In this document: positions 62,080 to 64,000 of the stretch, piece after piece
Layout: every line of letters begins with the position of its first letter
Position numbering within the stretch: the stretch's first letter is position 1
Origin: Pardosa pseudoannulata
Taxonomy: Eukaryota > Arthropoda > Arachnida > Araneae > Lycosidae
Assembly: GCA_032207245.1 (NCBI GenBank)
Contig: CM063503.1
Coordinates: 61,463,840-61,527,839 of the forward strand
Length of the DNA: 64,000 nucleotides
Reading direction: 5' to 3'
The notes under the pieces: generated by a model
What the model saw: only the letters and a program-made list of their open reading frames with translations
Told to the model about the DNA's origin: nothing
Database searches by the model: none
Program-made: the position numbers and the translations under genes

Positions 62080-64000
62080 TGTTCCTGATTAGCTAAAAAG
62101 AAAATATACTGGCTCAATTCCGGTTTCCATTCCACCAAAAATAATGTTTTCGGTTAATAATTCTATTTAATCCGAATTAATAATTCTTTTTTATGTATAT
62201 TATTATCTGCACTAAAATATAATTCTATCTAAATTTATAATATTTTGTTCTATTTTTTTAATTGGTACATTATGTTAATTGATGAAATTAACCAGCATAT
62301 ACGACACGAGCGGTGGTGAGCAGAGAACGGCGAGCGTTGGCGTTGTTATTCATTATCAGAATCGAATTGCTCGTAGCAGTTCGGAATCGGCTTTAAGCAG
62401 TAGGTACCGGTCTCATTAGCCCTCGTGTTGCAAAAAGTAGACCGTAGCACTCCAAAACCAAATGAAAACCAAATGAAAATCAGAATCGCATTTAACAACT
62501 GAACATACAACTGAATTAAATCTGCCTTCTTCAAGTAGATTTATTTGAAACCAAAACAGAAAAGTACTAATGAACATCAAAACAGGAAATCGAGGAGCGA
62601 TGATAATTATGTGGTTAACGTTAAATTAGAAAATATTAATAAATTGGTGACAACAGTTAAATGACTGAAGATATATAGAACAGAAATAAACCGATATTTT
62701 TTTGATTCAGTTCCGGTTTTCGTTCCAACCAAAATAACGGTTTTTTCCGGTTTTCGGTTCAGTTTTTATCGAAGCCCTGGAAATAAGCAATTTCCTGCTT
62801 TTATAAAGTAAACGAATTGCTATCAAAATAGCTGAAAAAGTCTTTATAATAATTATATTTATTATCCTAGTTTTGAATTAATATAAATTAAAATCTTCTG
62901 CTCTGTTTGAAAGAAGATCCTAAATCATTAATAAAGATCTAACTTTAGAAAATGTTCAATTTCCTTATATGAAACAGTACATTTAAAAAAATATTAAATG
63001 TGTACACGAAGCTTAAAAATATAAATCCACATAAACAAAAGTGGCAAAAAACAAAAGCAAAGTAACTTTTGAAATTTATAAATTTGAAATTAAGTTTTAA
63101 CACTGTCTAGAAGCTAATTACCTTTATTTTTCTGTGAACCTGAAACATATTAACACGAGCGATACATTTTATTTTATAGAATAACAAAGAATATTTTTTA
63201 TTTTCAATTTCTTAAGAAACTTTAATATGTTTTCAATTTTAAAATGTAAAATACATTTAAAATTTTCAATTTACAGAGTAAAATTCTACAATTTTACTTA
63301 TTTATTTAAAAATTTATTCATTTTCAAATTTATACAAAAATTTAGTTTCTAATACACACATTTAAAATGTTATCTTGCAGGCAGGTGAATTTCCTATTTT
63401 TTCCTATTGGTGTATATTTTTTATATTATTTAAAAATATAGAGCTTAAAATGACAAACATAAATAATTTTTTAAGCTGGAGTGTTATTTAAGAACTTGTA
63501 TAAAAATATTCTAAAAGAAACAGAACTCTTTACTTTATGATATATGAAAAAGCTGTTAAAAACATTTTAAGTCTCAAAAGGTACTATATCCTATTACGTA
63601 AAAATTTTAAGATATGTAGAGATAGATTAACAATAACAAATAAATTTTTTTTATCTTGTTTTTATCAATAATTAAAACATAGATACCCCTCGTATGAACT
63701 CGTCACAGGACAAAAAAAACAATTTACATATAGTAGTTTACATCCTTAGATAAAAAAAAAAAGTTAATAATTACCTTCTCCAGGAATGGACACTACTACT
63801 GGGCGTTTACTGACTACGGATGGTCTCTGTTCACCAGGAATTACTCCTACTGGCAAATGTGGTCGTTGACGGTGGGGGTAAGTGTACTGACCTTTAACTG
63901 AGAAGTTATATCCACCACTTGCCGTACCTTGGACTCCAACATGTTTGATTGCTGGTCTCTTTACTGTTGTTCCTGTAATGTTATGTCCATGTGCGTATCC
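35710..64000 (-). CDS. Tenectin-like VWC-domain mucin gene (5' end outside window)
   Basis: Seven minus-strand exons chain together: 64000-63775, 58238-58041, 55196-41547, 39689-39648, 38571-38392, 37616-37524 and 35882-35710. Each junction has a GT donor and AG acceptor, all introns are phase 1, and the exons sum to 14,562 bases (4,853 residues plus TAA). The product has a basic linker, a 10-Cys VWC domain, a giant Ser/Thr/Glu/Asp-rich region in which I noticed no cysteine, an acidic micro-exon, a second 10-Cys VWC, a Thr-rich linker and a terminal half-VWC. VWC plus mucin-like PTS regions is the known architecture of insect tenectin, a secreted matrix protein of cuticle-lined epithelia, so secretion is inferred. 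The signal peptide is not in the window. Symmetric phase-1 exons are typical of shuffled extracellular modules. Kielin/chordin-like proteins also carry VWC domains but lack such a mucin block. The exon chain is well supported; orthology to tenectin is an inference. Confidence 0.82.
35925..37020. repeat. Intronic tandem array, 4 copies of an about 270-bp unit
   Basis: Units start near CCACACATATATAGTAATAT at about 35930, 36212 and 36491, with a fourth diverged unit from about 36752. All contain ACCTTTCGTTCTCGAGAATG-type sequence. It lies in the last intron, starting about 40 bases from the final exon's acceptor. Confidence 0.95.
37524..37616 (-). CDS. Exon: short Thr-rich linker between VWC 2 and terminal half-VWC
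   Basis: A 93-base phase-1 exon with acceptor TTAATTACAG and donor CCTG|GTAAGT. It encodes about 31 residues including VRQMWFNASMTTTTTSVPFG, with a possible N-glycosylation site (NAS) and a run of five Thr. It joins the preceding VWC in frame and ends one base before the GG of the final exon. It is probably a small O-glycosylated spacer. Confidence 0.78.
37617..38391. other. Intron of the mucin gene
   Basis: No coding sequence. It contains a (TTTTA)n microsatellite at about 37797-37827. Confidence 0.7.
38392..38571 (-). CDS. Exon: complete VWC domain 2 (10 cysteines)
   Basis: A 180-base symmetric phase-1 exon with acceptor CTTGTCTATTTTAG and donor TGTC|GTAAGT. The full VWC pattern is present: CYFEGRVYLSSERV at the start, the CxxCxC group as CEFCFC, Cys spaced C-x5-C-x4-C through the first half, GCYAIP, and the closing CCPRFHC. 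It is 59 complete codons, a typical VWC size. The frame continues into a Thr-rich linker exon (FHC-P-VRQMWF). Together with VWC domain 1 it brackets the mucin region, as in tenectin. Confidence 0.9.
38572..39647. other. Intron of the mucin gene
   Basis: No exon recognised. AACGTGTTAA at about 39240-39249 resembles a TTAA-element end, but I could not find the partner end. Confidence 0.55.
39648..39689 (-). CDS. 42-base phase-1 micro-exon (acidic linker)
   Basis: Between the giant exon and VWC domain 2 lies a 42-base open segment with acceptor ATTTCTATTCTAG and donor GACA|GTAAAT. It encodes about 14 residues (GPSDFIQQSQESDD). It is phase 1 at both ends, so including or skipping it keeps the frame: the upstream exon ends on G, the micro-exon starts with GT, and its final A joins TA of the next exon before the first VWC cysteine. 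The signals and phases are consistent, but such a short exon needs transcript support. Confidence 0.6.
39690..41546. other. Intron of the mucin gene with a SINE
   Basis: No exon recognised between the micro-exon and the giant exon; a SINE family 2 copy lies at 41105-41290. Confidence 0.6.
41105..41290 (+). mobile_element. SINE family 2, copy 2 (intronic)
   Basis: The tRNA-like head has A-box-like TATCAAATGGTAGG and B box AGGTTCGAATC. The body contains GTCCCAGTCTCATTACCAC and GTAGTACTCCAAAC shared with copies 1 and 3. It lies antisense to the mucin gene. Confidence 0.8.
41547..55196 (-). CDS. Giant 13.65-kb PTS/mucin-like exon
   Basis: One uninterrupted exon of 13,650 bases, from acceptor TTTTCCCAACAG to donor TTCAG|GTGAGC, coding about 4,550 residues. 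The product is dominated by Ser, Thr, Glu and Asp with scattered Pro; I noticed no cysteine and only a few tryptophans, and predicted N-glycosylation sites (NES, NVS, NIS) are common. This fits a heavily O-glycosylated extended mucin stalk. Three internal tandem arrays are visible: five 30-residue units at the N-terminal end (QPPKQLNKITTSPPSKQ core), three 40-residue units (KSSEKETTHGIYTTKLGI core), and five 55-residue units at the C-terminal end (KEITTSFPLKDIFFGHGASS core). Two SSGEG motifs could be glycosaminoglycan attachment sites. Long open frames on the opposite strand are by-products of the repeats and biased codons. An open frame this long in such AT-rich DNA cannot be chance. Confidence 0.95.
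41735..42560 (-). repeat. Coding tandem repeat, 5 x 165 bp (55 aa)
   Basis: Five 165-base in-frame units at the C-terminal end of the mucin exon, each encoding a Thr/Ser part, the hydrophobic patch FPLKDIFFGHGASS and an acidic Val/Pro part. The recurring hydrophobic patch is unlike the rest of the mucin. Confidence 0.95.
53985..54345 (-). repeat. Coding tandem repeat, 3 x 120 bp (40 aa)
   Basis: Three 120-base in-frame units; the shared GTCAACAGAGTGG lies at 54002, 54122 and 54242. Each encodes KSSEKETTHGIYTTKLGI followed by an acidic DIYDKDS stretch, and differences are single substitutions. Confidence 0.93.
54741..55190 (-). repeat. Coding tandem repeat, 5 x 90 bp (30 aa)
   Basis: Five in-frame 90-base units at the N-terminal end of the mucin exon, differing by only a few substitutions. 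Each encodes Pro/Thr/Ser/Lys-rich sequence around QPPKQLNKITTSPPSKQ. Near-identity suggests recent expansion or gene conversion and probable allelic copy-number variation. Confidence 0.95.
56376..57200. mobile_element. TTAA MITE, family D copy 1, with internal duplication
   Basis: 825 bp flanked by TTAA (56372-56375 and 57201-57204). The ends are CCCTTTAACGAACGG and, reversed, CCCTTTAAAGGGC. An internal segment of about 303 bp (around AAAATTCAGAAATTC) occurs twice. The subterminal hairpin GGTGG...CCACC is at the left end. Confidence 0.88.
57482..58003. mobile_element. TTAA MITE, family D copy 2 (inverted)
   Basis: 522 bp flanked by TTAA (57478-57481 and 58004-58007), inverted relative to copy 1 and without the internal duplication. 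Its right end lies 38 bases from the donor-side edge of the VWC 1 exon. Confidence 0.9.
58041..58238 (-). CDS. Exon: complete VWC domain 1 (10 cysteines)
   Basis: A 198-base exon (two bases, 65 codons, one base) with acceptor TTCTTGTTAG and donor GCA|GTAAGT. It holds the complete VWC cysteine pattern: a first Cys in VCRVGKKVYQNG, a C-x3-C-x-C group (CKTNCQC), Cys in YCDHVIC, one in ENC, and the closing CCPRYHC. One predicted N-glycosylation site (NYS) is present. VWC modules bind extracellular ligands, often BMP-type growth factors or matrix proteins; the ligand here is unknown. The exon is a single symmetric phase-1 module that joins directly to the giant mucin exon (PRYHC-R-HGLKTTTQ). Confidence 0.9.
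58796..59086 (-). pseudogene. Acidic N-terminus of a piggyBac-like transposase, relic
   Basis: An ATG at 59086 opens MSNRNELF and stops. Shifted by one frame, the strand then reads a long acidic stretch from about 59056: ISEECSDIES, SELSSEDEADYIQSE, DAEDSDEESITNDENES, then the basic patch MPRKRCR and SSDSDEE, ending at TAA 58798-58796. Asp/Glu/Ser-rich N-termini are usual in piggyBac transposases. The catalytic DDD domain and C-terminal cysteine-rich domain are absent. Identification rests mainly on the TTAA element around it. Confidence 0.65.
59397..59466. repeat. (AT)n microsatellite
   Basis: An AC run followed by about 70 bases of pure AT inside the piggyBac-like element. Confidence 0.95.
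61178..61395 (+). mobile_element. SINE family 1, copy 3 (intronic)
   Basis: The tRNA-like head starts GCCGCGGTAGATCAGTCGGC with B-box region GGTTGCGGGTTCGG, and the body (CTGCTTGGTCCCTGCTTCTA) matches the copies near 7 kb. It is antisense to the mucin gene; open frames here are spurious. Confidence 0.85.
61402..61838. mobile_element. GC-rich insertion flanked by a 15-bp direct repeat
   Basis: TTACTCGAGTCCATA occurs at 61402-61416 and again at 61824-61838. The 407 bases between are strikingly GC-rich for this window and continue to about 61930 in similar composition. A 15-bp target duplication would fit LINE-mediated insertion next to the SINE. The inserted sequence has no recognised motif. 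Confidence 0.55.
62007..62779. mobile_element. hAT-like non-autonomous element with nested SINE
   Basis: The left end CAGGGCTTCAAACCG and the right end, reversed, CAGGGCTTCGATAAA form an inverted repeat, with further CCGGTTT words near both ends. Inside are a run of about 43 T followed by (GT)n at 62024-62080 and a SINE family 2 copy. No intact 8-bp duplication is visible, so it is probably old. Confidence 0.65.
62330..62470 (+). mobile_element. SINE family 2, copy 3 (5'-truncated)
   Basis: The body with GGAATCGGCTTTAAGCAGTA and ACCGGTCTCATTAGCCCTCG matches the copies at 10975 and 41105; the tRNA-like head is missing. Confidence 0.75.
63775..64000 (-). CDS. Exon: basic linker upstream of first visible VWC (open at window edge)
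   Basis: The minus-strand frame is open from the window end for 75 codons and ends at the donor GAAG|GTAATT. The peptide is rich in Gly, Pro, Arg, His and Val, with short pieces such as GYNFSVKGQYTYPHRQ and RPVVVSIPGE, and contains no cysteine. It ends one base into a codon, and the exon at 58238 starts with the two bases completing a Gly codon, so the junction reads PGE-G-VCRVGKK. There is no start codon or signal peptide here, so more exons must lie upstream. Function unknown; probably an extended linker between VWC modules. Confidence 0.7.

Larger units (their letters stand above)
58239..63774. other. Large intron of the mucin gene
   Basis: 5,536 bases holding a piggyBac-like element (58597-59629), a SINE (61178-61395), a GC-rich insertion (61402-61838) and a hAT-like element (62007-62779). 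From 59640 to 61170 and from 62790 to 63770 no feature is recognised. An unseen phase-1 exon cannot be excluded. Confidence 0.65.

Overview
This is AT-rich animal DNA, most likely from an arthropod and plausibly a chelicerate such as a spider. The evidence is spliced genes with GT-AG introns, a metazoan extracellular protein with von Willebrand factor C (VWC) modules, tRNA-derived SINEs, and a dense set of DNA transposons (Tc1/mariner, pogo/Tigger, hAT, piggyBac-like). The species is not identifiable from sequence alone. There is no bacterial gene structure, rRNA, CRISPR array or intact tRNA gene.

Right half (about 35.7-64 kb, minus strand): one large gene whose 5' end lies beyond the window. 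I can chain seven exons: 64000-63775 (open at the window edge), 58238-58041 (VWC), 55196-41547 (a single 13,650-base exon coding about 4,550 residues rich in Ser, Thr, Glu and Asp), 39689-39648 (42-base micro-exon), 38571-38392 (VWC), 37616-37524 (Thr-rich linker) and 35882-35710 (half-VWC and stop). Every junction has GT-AG signals, all six introns are phase 1, and the joined coding length is 14,562 bases, an exact multiple of three (4,853 residues plus stop). The layout of VWC modules flanking a giant mucin-like PTS region resembles insect tenectin, so I call it a tenectin-like secreted or matrix mucin.

Left half (1 to about 35.7 kb): no intact host gene is recognisable. It is a graveyard of mobile elements and tandem repeats: a Tc1 element with one nonsense codon (12743-14248), an internally deleted mariner-type element (28924-29448), a deleted pogo/Tigger element (30051-30819), a hAT element with an 8-bp target duplication (5379-6261), a decayed non-LTR reverse transcriptase split by a TTAA element (about 11170-12700), and several tandem arrays. 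A roughly 700-bp near-perfect palindrome with an (AT)n core lies at 16459-17154.

The most distinctive pattern is a set of at least ten TTAA-flanked, mostly non-coding elements, several carrying a short palindrome near an end; one (58597-59629) keeps a relic of an acidic piggyBac-like transposase N-terminus. Two insertions have matching unfilled sites within the window (the TTAA element at 3745 and the TA element at 28924), which confirm the exact element boundaries. An inverted pair of TTAA elements lies inside an intron of the mucin gene, 38 bases from a splice donor.
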